A stretch of 6,725 bases of DNA from Acidobacteriaceae bacterium (GCA_025929125.1 JAICMT010000085.1:1-6725); one strand, 5' to 3'; counted from the stretch's first letter, positions 1 through 6,725 are shown. Notes: a model not told the origin generated them from the sequence alone. Numbers and translations: made by a program.

Positions 1-2525
1 AATGCCGGGTTGCTGTTCAGGTAGAAGGCCGGTCCCGCAGTGCTGTCCGCAAACGAGATTGGCGTGCTGAAGCCGGTCTGACCGGTTCCGGTACCCGCAC
101 CTGCGGCTCCCCCGGTAGCTCCTCCGTGAGAGAAGGTCAGGCTGTATCCGCCACGGAATACAGTCTTCTCATTTGCAGCGTATGCGAAACCAACCCGAGG
201 CTCGAAGTTTTTCCAGTAGGTGTGTACCGGGGTCGTGCATTGGCAGCTCAGGCCAACACCGCGATGACCGGCGAACTGCAGCGCACCTGGGTTTCCGGTG
301 ATCGGATTGGTAAGGTCCGGGTTCAGGAACGACCACCGGTCCAGCGCCTCATGGTATGGCGGGATATAGTCCCAGCGAAGTCCGGCATTGATGGTGAGCT
401 TTGGGGTGAATTTGAAGTCGTCCTGGAAATAGACAGCCATGGGACGGAAGCGCCCGCCTACGACGCTGAATGGCTGCTGGGTTGTTCCAGAACTGGAGAC
501 AGCGCCGATCAAAAAGCTCGCATAGGAGTAGCCGGTATTGGCCGCGTATGAGGTTCCGCTGAGATTCGCCGTCTCATTGGTGCTGAAGGCCAGGCTGGTC
601 GGCGTTGAAGGTCCGTCGGCGCTGTCGGCGTTGTTCTCCAACCACTGGATCTGGCCGCCGAAGTTCATCGAGTGCTTTCCCTTGAGCAGAGCGAGATTGT
701 CGAGAACCTCATACGTAAGGGCACGGCTCGTTACGGTGGGTGTATTGCCAACCCAGGAGGTCGGAGCGTTTGTTCCGGCGAATGAGAGGTTGGCCGCATT
801 CGTTGACGCTTGCCCGGCGGGCAGGCCGGTAATGCCGGAGGCGGCCAGGCCGTACAGTCCTGGATTGAGGCTACCGGTAATGTTCTGGACCGGAGGGCCA
901 CCGAAGTAGATGTAACCGTATCGCGCCTGGTTCACGAGATGTGGCGTGATCTGATACGTGTGCTGGAGGTCGGATACTTTGCCGGCAATCGTGGAGAGTG
1001 TGGTTGTGATGTAGGGAACTACCGCTACGCCTGGAGAGGCTGTGCCGGTGTAGGGCACCGCGAGACGGTTGCCTTGATTGTAGGCGCCCGAGAGCGTCTG
1101 CTTGGAGGAGATGGTGTAGTCGATCCGAACGGACACTAGCCAATTATCGAATCCTGACGGAACGCCGCTGGAAAAGTTGTTGGTGAGCTTTGTATTGTCC
1201 AGCGGAGCCGGCAGGAACTTGGCCATGTATTGCGTGATCGGCGATATCTGGCTGGCCGGAATGATGTTCGTTGCAAGCGCTGTATTCACTGCGCCCGTGG
1301 GTGTCTGGCCATAGGGATAGCGGCAGCTCGTGTGATTGTTTGCCGTGCAGGCAGCCTGGGTCGTCGGATCGAACAGAATGTATCCAGGACCTCCTTTTTT
1401 GGTCAGCAGTTCGGTGAAGTCGCCGGTACGCATCTTCAAAGTGGGAACGGTGCTGGAGGTGTAGTTCGCTCCTAGGCGCGAACGGAACTTGTCAAAGGTC
1501 GTGAAGAAGAACAGCTTGTCATGACCATTCAGCAGAAAGGGAATTCGCACCGGACCGCCCACTGCATACCCGATTTCGAGCTGATGTTCTGGAGGCTTCG
1601 GTCCGGGAACGGTGGTCAGCACACCATTGACCACTTGGGGTACGACGTTGGGGCCGCCGGGCTTGGAGGAGAAGCTCCAGGCATCGAAGATCGTGTTTCG
1701 GACATAGGCGAAGACGGACCCGTGGTACTGGTTTCCCCCCGCTTTGAGGTTGTAGTTTTCCAGCCCGGCGCCCTGGTACTGCGCCGAGTAGCCGCTGGTG
1801 ACTACCTTAATCTGGTCAATGGCCTCGAGCGGGACGATGTTGAACACCGGCCGATTATCACCCTGCTGATTTGCGGTCGTCAGCGGCAGTCCGTCTACGT
1901 AGAGTTCACCGACGCGCTGGCCGGTTCCACCGATGATCGAGGAGCGTCCGCCGGGATTCACTTGGGCGCCGGGAAGCAGGTTGGAGAATTGCGTGATATC
2001 GCGCTGCTGGGAGCCTGACATCAGCAGAGGAAGCGCCGCATATGTGCTGTTCTCGATGGTGCCGCCCAGAACTGCGCTCGTAGTATCCAGCGCAGGCGGC
2101 GCCGAGGTCACCGTCACGGTTTCAGTCTGGCTTCCTGGTTGCAGCGTAACGTTGAGGCCAACGTTGGCAAGCGCGTCCACCACGACGTTGTCCTGCTTGA
2201 AACTAGTGAAGCCGGTGTTGGTTACGGTAACCGAATAGGTTCCAGGCAGTAGGGGGCTGATGGTGTAAACGCCGCTCGCGGAGGCCCGCCGGGTTGTGGT
2301 CACGCCGGTTGCGGTGTTCAGAGCGCTGACCGTTGCATCCGGAACAACTGCGCCAGAGCTATCGCTAATGGTTCCGCTGATAGCTCCGCCGCCGGATTGG
2401 GCCCTAGCCGGGAGGGTCGGCCATCCGAGCAGGATAAGAAGCAGCGATGCGAGCGGAAGGAGCTGGCGGATGATGCCCGGCTTGCCGGGAAAGAGGAGGG
2501 GCGATGCACTGGCGTGATGCGTCAT
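1..2525 (-). CDS. TonB-dependent receptor with N-terminal carboxypeptidase-regulatory-like domain (Oar-like), 3' end outside the window
   Basis: An outer-membrane receptor expected to import a large substrate, often a saccharide or oligomer in this family, using TonB/ExbBD energy; the substrate cannot be read from the sequence. Reading in from ATG at 2525, the frame stays open for 841 codons and leaves at the left edge. A signal peptide is visible: basic residues to R20, a hydrophobic run at residues 22-35, and likely cleavage after ARA42. Residues 48 to about 130 form a beta-sandwich CarboxypepD_reg-like domain (AISGTISDSSGAVVPDATV). A plug-like domain follows at about 150-265, with ELYVDGLPL around V210-D211. 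The barrel starts with GSVFAYVRNTIFDAW (W283) and includes DKLFFFTTFDKF (D336 on) and VYFQDDFKFTPKLTINAGLRWDY (Q701 on; typical barrel wording). Cysteines C393/C401 and C761/C763 sit in likely surface loops. Family members usually run to about 1,000-1,200 residues, so several hundred are missing. The start is supported by an AGGAG sequence 10 bases upstream. Family call is firm; function within the family is open. Confidence 0.93.
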   Translation of the reverse strand, partial: MTHHASASPLLFPGKPGIIRQLLPLASLLLILLGWPTLPARAQSGGGAISGTISDSSGAVVPDATVSALNTATGVTTTRRASASGVYTISPLLPGTYSVTVTNTGFTSFKQDNVVVDALANVGLNVTLQPGSQTETVTVTSAPPALDTTSAVLGGTIENSTYAALPLLMSGSQQRDITQFSNLLPGAQVNPGGRSSIIGGTGQRVGELYVDGLPLTTANQQGDNRPVFNIVPLEAIDQIKVVTSGYSAQYQGAGLENYNLKAGGNQYHGSVFAYVRNTIFDAWSFSSKPGGPNVVPQVVNGVLTTVPGPKPPEHQLEIGYAVGGPVRIPFLLNGHDKLFFFTTFDKFRSRLGANYTSSTVPTLKMRTGDFTELLTKKGGPGYILFDPTTQAACTANNHTSCRYPYGQTPTGAVNTALATNIIPASQISPITQYMAKFLPAPLDNTKLTNNFSSGVPSGFDNWLVSVRIDYTISSKQTLSGAYNQGNRLAVPYTGTASPGVAVVPYITTTLSTIAGKVSDLQHTYQITPHLVNQARYGYIYFGGPPVQNITGSLNPGLYGLAASGITGLPAGQASTNAANLSFAGTNAPTSWVGNTPTVTSRALTYEVLDNLALLKGKHSMNFGGQIQWLENNADSADGPSTPTSLAFSTNETANLSGTSYAANTGYSYASFLIGAVSSSGTTQQPFSVVGGRFRPMAVYFQDDFKFTPKLTINAGLRWDYIPPYHEALDRWSFLNPDLTNPITGNPGALQFAGHRGVGLSCQCTTPVHTYWKNFEPRVGFAYAANEKTVFRGGYSLTFSHGGATGGAAGAGTGTGQTGFSTPISFADSTAGPAFYLNSNPA

Positions 2526-2535
2526 GGAAAGGGAA

Positions 2536-2540
2536 CTCCT
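2536..2540 (-). promoter_or_regulatory. Shine-Dalgarno site of the TonB-dependent receptor
   Basis: The minus strand reads AGGAG followed by ten bases and then ATG at 2525. It fixes the receptor start, because the signal peptide begins right after this ATG. Confidence 0.65.
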
Positions 2541-2645
2541 GGTGCGATGTGTCGTATCGGCCAACGTCGGACGGAGCTGCTGCCGCACTGCCTTTACAGG
2601 AACCCAGCGGGGCAGCCGGTCGGTCTGGTTGTGTCATGCCCGGGC

Positions 2646-2675
2646 ATTCTAACGGCCTGAATTCGCCATTGTCAT
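2646..2675 (-). promoter_or_regulatory. Candidate sigma70-type promoter for the receptor gene
   Basis: On the minus strand, ATGACA (2675-2670; five of six match TTGACA) is followed by an 18-base spacer and TAGAAT (2651-2646; five of six match TATAAT). Transcription would start near 2639, giving a leader of about 115 bases before the ATG at 2525. This would let the receptor be expressed separately from the ABC genes upstream. Seen by eye only; Acidobacteriota promoters are not well catalogued, so the match is suggestive. Confidence 0.45.
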
Positions 2676-2690
2676 TGAGAAAATTGCGAT

Positions 2691-2707
2691 AGAGAAACAT
2701 TTTCTCT
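2691..2707. promoter_or_regulatory. Perfect 7-bp inverted repeat, candidate operator or activator site
   Basis: The sequence AGAGAAA-CAT-TTTCTCT is a perfect dyad with 7-bp arms and a 3-base centre. It is AT-rich against a GC-rich background. Its centre (2699) lies about 60 bases upstream of the predicted start of transcription, beyond the candidate -35 box; many activators bind at this distance. A half-site copy, GAGAAA, recurs at 2678-2683, 14 bases away. The regulator is unknown. Confidence 0.4.
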
Positions 2708-2724
2708 TTCGAAGGATACTCGAA
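2708..2724. repeat. Second short dyad directly abutting the first
   Basis: TTCGA, a 7-base spacer and TCGAA form an imperfectly spaced 17-bp inverted repeat that begins at the base after the dyad at 2691-2707 ends. With only 5-bp arms it could arise by chance. It is listed because of its placement next to the stronger dyad. Confidence 0.2.
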
Positions 2725-2725
2725 T

Positions 2726-2744
2726 AGGGCCGTTTGGGGGCCCT
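2726..2744 (-). terminator. Small GC-rich hairpin downstream of the ABC permease, possible weak terminator
   Basis: AGGGCC and GGCCCT pair as a perfect 6-bp stem around a 7-base loop, 38 bases after the permease stop codon. On the permease transcript no T-run follows, so it lacks the second half of an intrinsic terminator. It may be a weak terminator, an mRNA 3'-end stabiliser, or another element of the dyad block beside it. On the plus strand TTCTGT follows, but nothing needs terminating there. Confidence 0.25.
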
Positions 2745-2782
2745 TTCTGTAGCCTGACTTCCGGCGAACTTTCTGGGGAAAG

Positions 2783-5527
2783 CTATTCTTCGCGAAGCAC
2801 TTCCAGCGGCTTCTGCCCTAGTACGCGATGGCTGGCGGCCCACCCGGTGACGACCGTGAGCAGGATTGCGAGCAGCAGCGCCAGAAGGTTCAAGCCCCAG
2901 TGGGGGTTGTACGAAATACGCATCTGGTGGAGCAGTGTCTGGGAGACTGCATTCGCGAAAAGGATGCCGACAGTCCCGGCCACCAGCCCCAGGACGGCAA
3001 ATTCGATGGAGAAGATGGTTGCAATCCGGGGGCGGGTGCCGCCCAGGGTCTTCAGCACTACGACCTCGCGAATGCGCCGGTAGCGGGTTCCCGCAATAGA
3101 AGAAGCGAGGATCACAATTCCAGCAAAGATTGAAAATCCGGCAAGAAACTGGATCACATAGGTGATCTGCAACACTACGGCGCGGACGGTCTCAAGCGCC
3201 TGAGCGACGTTGATAACCGTGATCGTCGGATAGCCCTGATACAGCGCACGCTCCAACTGGCTGACTCGCGCAGGGTCCACGTGGACGGCTCCGTACCAGA
3301 TTGCAGGCTGGCTGGCGAGCACAGGCGGCGGCAGGATGAAATCGGCCCGTGAGGAGGCATGTTGACCATCGGAGTGATACAGGGCCACAACTTTGGATTC
3401 GATGTCCGCGGTGCCAACGCCGAAGGTGATCGAGGAGCCAGGCTTTAGGTTAAGGCGGCTTGCCGTGCGCTCGTCTATTGCCACCTGAGGCTCGTCGGCG
3501 CCCGGGTTCCACCAGTTGCCATCAACCACTTTGGTGCCGGGTGGGAGCGCGTCGAACCAGGTCAGATTGATAGAACGCAGTCGGCGTAACGGGAAGTTTT
3601 GGATCTTGAGCCCGGCCGCCGGCGTGCCGTTGATGGCGTCGATGCGTGCGGTCACCACGGGCAGCATCTCGGGTGGGGTGCTGACGCCCGGTTCAGACGC
3701 GAGCAGCTTGCGGACTCCATCGATCTCATCGCGCGCGATGTCGATGAGATAGATATTCGGCAGCTTTCCCCCGGAACTCAGGTGTAGTTCATTGACGATC
3801 CCGCGCTGCATGAGGAATACGGTCATGATCTGCATGATTCCCAGGCCGAGTGCCGCAAGCAGCGCTGCGGAGGGGTTGCCCGGCCGGTAGAGATTGGCAA
3901 GCCCATGTCGCACTGGAGACGGCAGGTGCAGCCGGGTACGGTTGAGGAAAAATCTGAGTCCCCAGAGTACGGCGGCGGACGCGGCAAGCAATACCACAAG
4001 CACGATCACCAGTCCGACTGAGAAGACGCGGCCGATCTCACCTGAATCTGACAGTGTGGTCGCGATTGCTGCGAGTCCACCCAGGATGAGAAGAAACGAC
4101 CCTACCTGTACTGGATTTTTGCGTGTACGGGTCCAGAGCCAAGGTCCGAACGCTGCGCCCCCCAGTAGAACGATGGCTTCGAGCGTGAGTTCAAGTGGGT
4201 GGCCACGCCAGTGGCGTCGTGCCACAACGATGCTGGCCACGGTAGCTATAAGTGCTAAAACCACCCACGGTACTCGCCGCAGGACCTGCCGCCAGAGCGG
4301 AGTGGAGCCCTCGGAGCTGTCGGACTCAGTGGCGCGGCGGAGGATGAGGATCGGCCGGATCGCTCGAATGTCGAGCAGCGGCGGCAACGTGAAAAGGAGC
4401 GTGATGACGATGCCTGCGCCGAGCCCGATCAGAATCGGGCGCAGCTGAATATGGAACTCCACCGGGATCGTAACCAATTTTCCGAGCACGTAAGGGAAGG
4501 CAAGCTGCACACCGGCTCCGCCGAGTACTCCAAGAAAACCGCCGGCAACGCCGAGCAGCAGTGTCTGCAGCAGATAGATCTTCATCACCTGCGACGAGCG
4601 CGCGCCCAGGGATTTCATTATGGCGATCGTATCCAGCCGCTGCTGCAGATGTGCGCGCATGGCCATCGCTACGCCCAGCGCTCCAAGCACAAGCGCGACC
4701 AGGCTCATCAGAGAGAGAATGCCGGTTGCATGATCGAGGCCTTCGGTAACGGCAGGATTCGTCTCCCGGTAATCGGCGATCTGGGCCTCAGGCAACAGAT
4801 TCTGCAATTGCTCTTTGAGAGCCGCAACCCTCTGGTCCGAGGCGGGACGGCCCGGTACGGGTGGCGCAAGCCGAAAGAGGAAGCGCTGGGTCGCGCGGCT
4901 GCCGGGCATGGTAAGTCCGGCGGCCTGGAAAGCCTCGCGCGAGATGAGGACACGCGGGCCTGCGGAGAAGCCTCCGGAGAGACGATCGGGTTCATCCGTG
5001 ATCGTAGAGCTGATGCGGAAGGACGAGCGACCCAGCTTGATCGAATCGCCAACCCGCACGTTGAGACGGAACAGCAGGTCGTCACCGACAGCGATCGATT
5101 GCCGATCGAGTGCCTGGTTCAGCGGGATGGCCGGCGCCAAGCCGACTCTTCCGTAGAAAGGGTAGGAGCCGGGATCGACCGCTTTGAGTGAGACCAGGAC
5201 CGGGTCGGGCGAGGAGGGCGCAGATGCCATGGCCAGCATCTCGGTGACGGTGGTGGTTCGAACGCCATCAGCTGCCAGCACGTCTAGCGCCTGCTGCTCG
5301 GAGGCTGTGGGCTGTCTGAAAGTGCGGGCGGAGACATCCGCCGCCATGATGGAACGAGCCCGCAGCAGCAGTGTTGTGCGAAAGGCGGAAGAGAATCCTC
5401 GAACGCCGGTCAGCGCCGCGACGCCGATCCCGATTGAGAGGAGAACGAACAGAAATCGGCCGCGCGAAGCGCGCATCTCGCGTGCGGCGATGCGCGCAGC
5501 CGATGTCCAAGTGAGGGAACTGGCCAT
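2783..5527 (-). CDS. ybbP: ABC transporter permease, FtsX/MacB type (YbbP-like)
   Basis: An inner-membrane permease of the MacB/LolC/FtsX superfamily with two FtsX-like domains in one chain, the YbbP layout. At 914 residues it is about 110 longer than E. coli YbbP. TM1 is at 25-44 (FLFVLLSIGIGVAALTGVRG), followed by a periplasmic domain at about 50-265. The first FtsX domain covers about 270-397, with the cytoplasmic motif IAIMKSLGA at 301-309. Further membrane segments lie near 420-435, 447-465, 475-491, 501-528 and 553-573. A second periplasmic domain spans about 580-780, and the second FtsX domain about 785-900, with EVVVLKTLGG at 821-830. The total is about ten or eleven membrane segments. 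The repeated 'K-LG' coupling motifs should contact the ATPase. Its ATG lies two bases after the ATPase stop codon, so the two are surely co-transcribed and probably translationally coupled. Family members move lipids, lipoproteins or hydrophobic compounds, or transmit force across the membrane without classical transport. The cargo here is unknown. Confidence 0.93.
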   Translation of the reverse strand: MASSLTWTSAARIAAREMRASRGRFLFVLLSIGIGVAALTGVRGFSSAFRTTLLLRARSIMAADVSARTFRQPTASEQQALDVLAADGVRTTTVTEMLAMASAPSSPDPVLVSLKAVDPGSYPFYGRVGLAPAIPLNQALDRQSIAVGDDLLFRLNVRVGDSIKLGRSSFRISSTITDEPDRLSGGFSAGPRVLISREAFQAAGLTMPGSRATQRFLFRLAPPVPGRPASDQRVAALKEQLQNLLPEAQIADYRETNPAVTEGLDHATGILSLMSLVALVLGALGVAMAMRAHLQQRLDTIAIMKSLGARSSQVMKIYLLQTLLLGVAGGFLGVLGGAGVQLAFPYVLGKLVTIPVEFHIQLRPILIGLGAGIVITLLFTLPPLLDIRAIRPILILRRATESDSSEGSTPLWRQVLRRVPWVVLALIATVASIVVARRHWRGHPLELTLEAIVLLGGAAFGPWLWTRTRKNPVQVGSFLLILGGLAAIATTLSDSGEIGRVFSVGLVIVLVVLLAASAAVLWGLRFFLNRTRLHLPSPVRHGLANLYRPGNPSAALLAALGLGIMQIMTVFLMQRGIVNELHLSSGGKLPNIYLIDIARDEIDGVRKLLASEPGVSTPPEMLPVVTARIDAINGTPAAGLKIQNFPLRRLRSINLTWFDALPPGTKVVDGNWWNPGADEPQVAIDERTASRLNLKPGSSITFGVGTADIESKVVALYHSDGQHASSRADFILPPPVLASQPAIWYGAVHVDPARVSQLERALYQGYPTITVINVAQALETVRAVVLQITYVIQFLAGFSIFAGIVILASSIAGTRYRRIREVVVLKTLGGTRPRIATIFSIEFAVLGLVAGTVGILFANAVSQTLLHQMRISYNPHWGLNLLALLLAILLTVVTGWAASHRVLGQKPLEVLREE

Positions 5528-5529
5528 GG

Positions 5530-6273
5530 CTATGCCTTTGCCATGGAAGCGCCCAGGTTTTCAGGCGTACCCGCGTTGCGCTCGTCGGAAACAATAAGGC
5601 CATCGCGCAGCACGATGCGGCGGGTCGCATAGGCAGCCAGCGTGGCATCATGTGTCACGAGCACCAGCGTTGTTCCCTCGCGGCGGTTCAGGTCTAGAAG
5701 AAGTTCCAGCACATGGGCACCATTGGTGCTGTCGAGATTGCCCGTCGGTTCGTCGGCAAGCACAATCGGTGGCCGCAGTACGAAGGCGCGGGCGAGCGCC
5801 ACCCGTTGTTGCTCGCCACCGGAGAGCTGAACCGGATAGTGATCCATGCGGTCCGCGAGGCCTACCGAAGTCAGAAGACTGCGTGCCCGGCCCAGCCCGT
5901 CGCTCCCGCCGACGTTGAGTTCGTAGGGAAGAAGAACGTTTTCAAGCGCGGTAAGCGTCGGAATGAGCTGGTAGGACTGAAAGACGAACCCGATGGTTCG
6001 CCCGCGGACCTGAGCCAGAGCATCCTCCGGCAGATAGCTGATGGCAGTCCCGTTCAGCGAGACGTTCCCGGAAGTGGGCGTATCGAGTCCGGCGAGCAGG
6101 CCGAGCAACGTGGATTTGCCGCTTCCGGAAGCGCCCATGATTGCAACAAATTCCCCGCGCGGGACGGAGAAGTCGATGCCTCGCAGGATCTCGACGGTGC
6201 GGGTGCCATTGCGGATGGACTTGTGTAGGTCCTGGACAACAAGAACGGGCTCGGAGGATACGGAATCAGTCAA
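5530..6273 (-). CDS. ybbA: ABC transporter ATP-binding protein (YbbA/LolD/MacB-N family)
   Basis: The 247-residue cytoplasmic ATPase partner of the downstream permease. All nucleotide-binding motifs are intact: Walker A GASGSGKS at 47-54, Q-loop Q99 in FVFQSYQLIPTLTALENV, signature LSGGEQQR at 150-157, Walker B IVLADE at 170-175, D-loop NLD at 179-181 and switch H208 in VTHD. The LIPTLTALENV wording and the EPTGNLD motif are typical of the LolD/MacB/FtsE/YbbA branch rather than importers. The gene appears to start at TTG (6273): no ATG or GTG lies in frame just upstream or in the first codons, and a GGAG sequence stands ten bases before it. A later start would cut the first beta strand of the fold (VLVVQDLHKSI). 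Pairing with the permease and a divergent tesA-like gene supports YbbA over LolD. LolD itself would be expected beside lolC/lolE. Confidence 0.93.
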   Translation of the reverse strand: MTDSVSSEPVLVVQDLHKSIRNGTRTVEILRGIDFSVPRGEFVAIMGASGSGKSTLLGLLAGLDTPTSGNVSLNGTAISYLPEDALAQVRGRTIGFVFQSYQLIPTLTALENVLLPYELNVGGSDGLGRARSLLTSVGLADRMDHYPVQLSGGEQQRVALARAFVLRPPIVLADEPTGNLDSTNGAHVLELLLDLNRREGTTLVLVTHDATLAAYATRRIVLRDGLIVSDERNAGTPENLGASMAKA

Positions 6274-6341
6274 GATCTTCGGGCTCCACGTGTGTTTGCG
6301 CCATGGCAGCAGAGGCTCGCTGCGTTTGATACGTTTGGTGA
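6274..6341. promoter_or_regulatory. Divergent intergenic control region between ybbA and the tesA-like gene
   Basis: Only 68 bases separate the two divergent start codons, so both transcripts must be driven from here or from within the opposite gene's 5' end. GGAG at 6284-6287 (minus) is the likely ribosome site for ybbA. A poor minus-strand promoter candidate is TTGAAC followed 19 bases later by TATCAA, partly inside the tesA-like start region. I see no convincing promoter for the plus strand. A 12-codon minus-strand reading frame (ATG at 6304, TGA ending at 6266) overlaps the TTG start of ybbA. Confidence 0.4.
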
Positions 6342-6725
6342 GTGGGTAAAGTTCAAGTTGGCTTAATCATAGCGGCCGTGCTGGCATCAGTGATCTTTCC
6401 AGGTCAAACCGAGGAAACTGCAGTCGCGCAGCACTCCCGGAGAGCCATCTCAAAATCCGGGCGGCCAGCCCAGGACACTCGTATCGTCCTGGTCTGTTTT
6501 GGGGACAGTCTGACAGCCGGCTATGGCGCGGAGCCGGGACATAGTTACCCGGATTATCTGCAAAAGGACCTGGATCAACTGCACCTCCGTTATCGCGTGG
6601 TGAATGAGGGGGTAAGCGGGAATACAACGAAGGACGGTGTCAGCCGCCTGAACCAGGTACTCGCCCTGAAGCCCGCGATCGTAGTGGTGGAGTTTGGAGG
6701 AAACGACGGCTTGCGTGGCCTGCCC
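6342..6725 (+). CDS. tesA: TesA-like SGNH/GDSL arylesterase, thioesterase or lysophospholipase, 3' end outside the window
   Basis: A probable periplasmic hydrolase of acyl thioesters, aryl esters or lysophospholipids, related to E. coli TesA. The visible 128 codons contain three of the four SGNH blocks. Block I is FGDSLTAGYG with nucleophile S56. Block II is GVSGNTT with oxyanion-hole G93. Block III is FGGNDGLRGLP with N121. The spacing and the wording of blocks I and III match TesA rather than other GDSL families. Block V (the Asp and His of the triad) lies beyond the edge. The frame opens after TGA at 6339. GTG at 6342 is preferred because it yields a signal peptide: K3, a hydrophobic run at 6-19 and possible cleavage after AVA29. 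No clear Shine-Dalgarno precedes it, no in-frame ATG exists before block I, and GTG at 6378 or 6390 would destroy the signal. It is divergent from the ybbA-ybbP genes, as in E. coli. Confidence 0.88.
   Translation, partial: MGKVQVGLIIAAVLASVIFPGQTEETAVAQHSRRAISKSGRPAQDTRIVLVCFGDSLTAGYGAEPGHSYPDYLQKDLDQLHLRYRVVNEGVSGNTTKDGVSRLNQVLALKPAIVVVEFGGNDGLRGLP

Noticed and set aside
871..1143. Minus-strand 90-codon frame inside the receptor gene
   Set aside because: It is in a different frame from the receptor, and its His/Arg/Ser-rich translation is typical of a GC-rich shadow.
1735..1740. Run of six G (minus strand) in the receptor gene as a possible frameshift or phase-variation tract
   Set aside because: The receptor frame reads through it sensibly on both sides. 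Six bases is short for phase variation, and no frame change is needed.
1521..2018. Plus-strand frames at 126-551, 538-909, 1521-2018 and 1933-2238
   Set aside because: All are antisense to the continuous 841-codon receptor frame, show no recognisable motif, and lack ribosome sites worth noting.
2581..2630. Possible long-range hairpin between GCTGCC and GGCAGC in the receptor leader, considered as a riboswitch
   Set aside because: The stem is 6 bp across a loop of roughly 25 bases. No known riboswitch core is recognisable and there is no terminator or anti-terminator pair.
2404..2700. Minus-strand 98-codon frame starting in the intergenic region, including an ATG at 2637
   Set aside because: It runs out of frame into the receptor's signal-peptide region. 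The receptor frame with its own AGGAG is clearly the coding one. The ATG at 2637 would sit almost at the predicted transcription start, leaving no room for a ribosome site.
4451..5191. Plus-strand open frame of 246 codons, with others at 3894-4448 and 3516-3752
   Set aside because: They lie wholly antisense to the well-supported permease gene. Their translations are low-complexity and rich in Arg, Gly and Ser with no domain, as expected for shadows in GC-rich DNA.
5713..6228. Plus-strand frame of 171 codons within the ABC ATPase gene
   Set aside because: It is antisense to a gene with every ABC motif intact. The translation has no family resemblance.

Overview
The window reads as ordinary chromosomal DNA from a GC-rich Gram-negative bacterium, most likely an Acidobacteriota member (Terriglobia-like). 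The main reason is the gene at the left edge. It is a very large TonB-dependent receptor with an N-terminal carboxypeptidase-regulatory-like domain, of the 'Oar-like' type found in many paralogous copies in Acidobacteriota. The organism assignment is inference from protein style, not from a marker gene.

Layout, left to right. Positions 1-2525 (minus strand) hold the first 841 codons of the receptor, whose C-terminal barrel lies beyond the left edge. Positions 2526-2782 are a 257-bp intergenic region. It contains the receptor's Shine-Dalgarno sequence, a good sigma70-like promoter candidate, two abutting 17-bp dyads just upstream of that promoter, and a small GC-rich hairpin after the preceding gene. 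Positions 2783-5527 (minus) encode a 914-residue FtsX/MacB-type ABC permease of the YbbP type. Positions 5530-6273 (minus) encode its ABC ATPase (YbbA/LolD type), two bases upstream of the permease start. A 68-bp divergent intergenic region (6274-6341) follows. Then the 5' part of a TesA-like SGNH esterase/thioesterase gene (6342-6725, plus strand) runs off the right edge.

The functional core is the ybbP-ybbA / tesA divergent locus. The ATPase and permease should form one inner-membrane, mechanotransmission-type ABC machine. The TesA-like enzyme has a predicted export signal and would act in the periplasm on acyl esters or thioesters. The same divergent tesA / ybbA-ybbP arrangement exists in Escherichia coli, so its presence here suggests an old functional link between hydrolase and transporter. 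The receptor is on the same strand as the ABC genes, but its own promoter candidate and the 257-bp gap argue for separate transcription.

I found no RNA genes, mobile elements, CRISPR arrays or clearly novel system. The most informative non-coding signals are the dyad block upstream of the receptor promoter and the compact divergent control region, where the ATPase appears to start at TTG.
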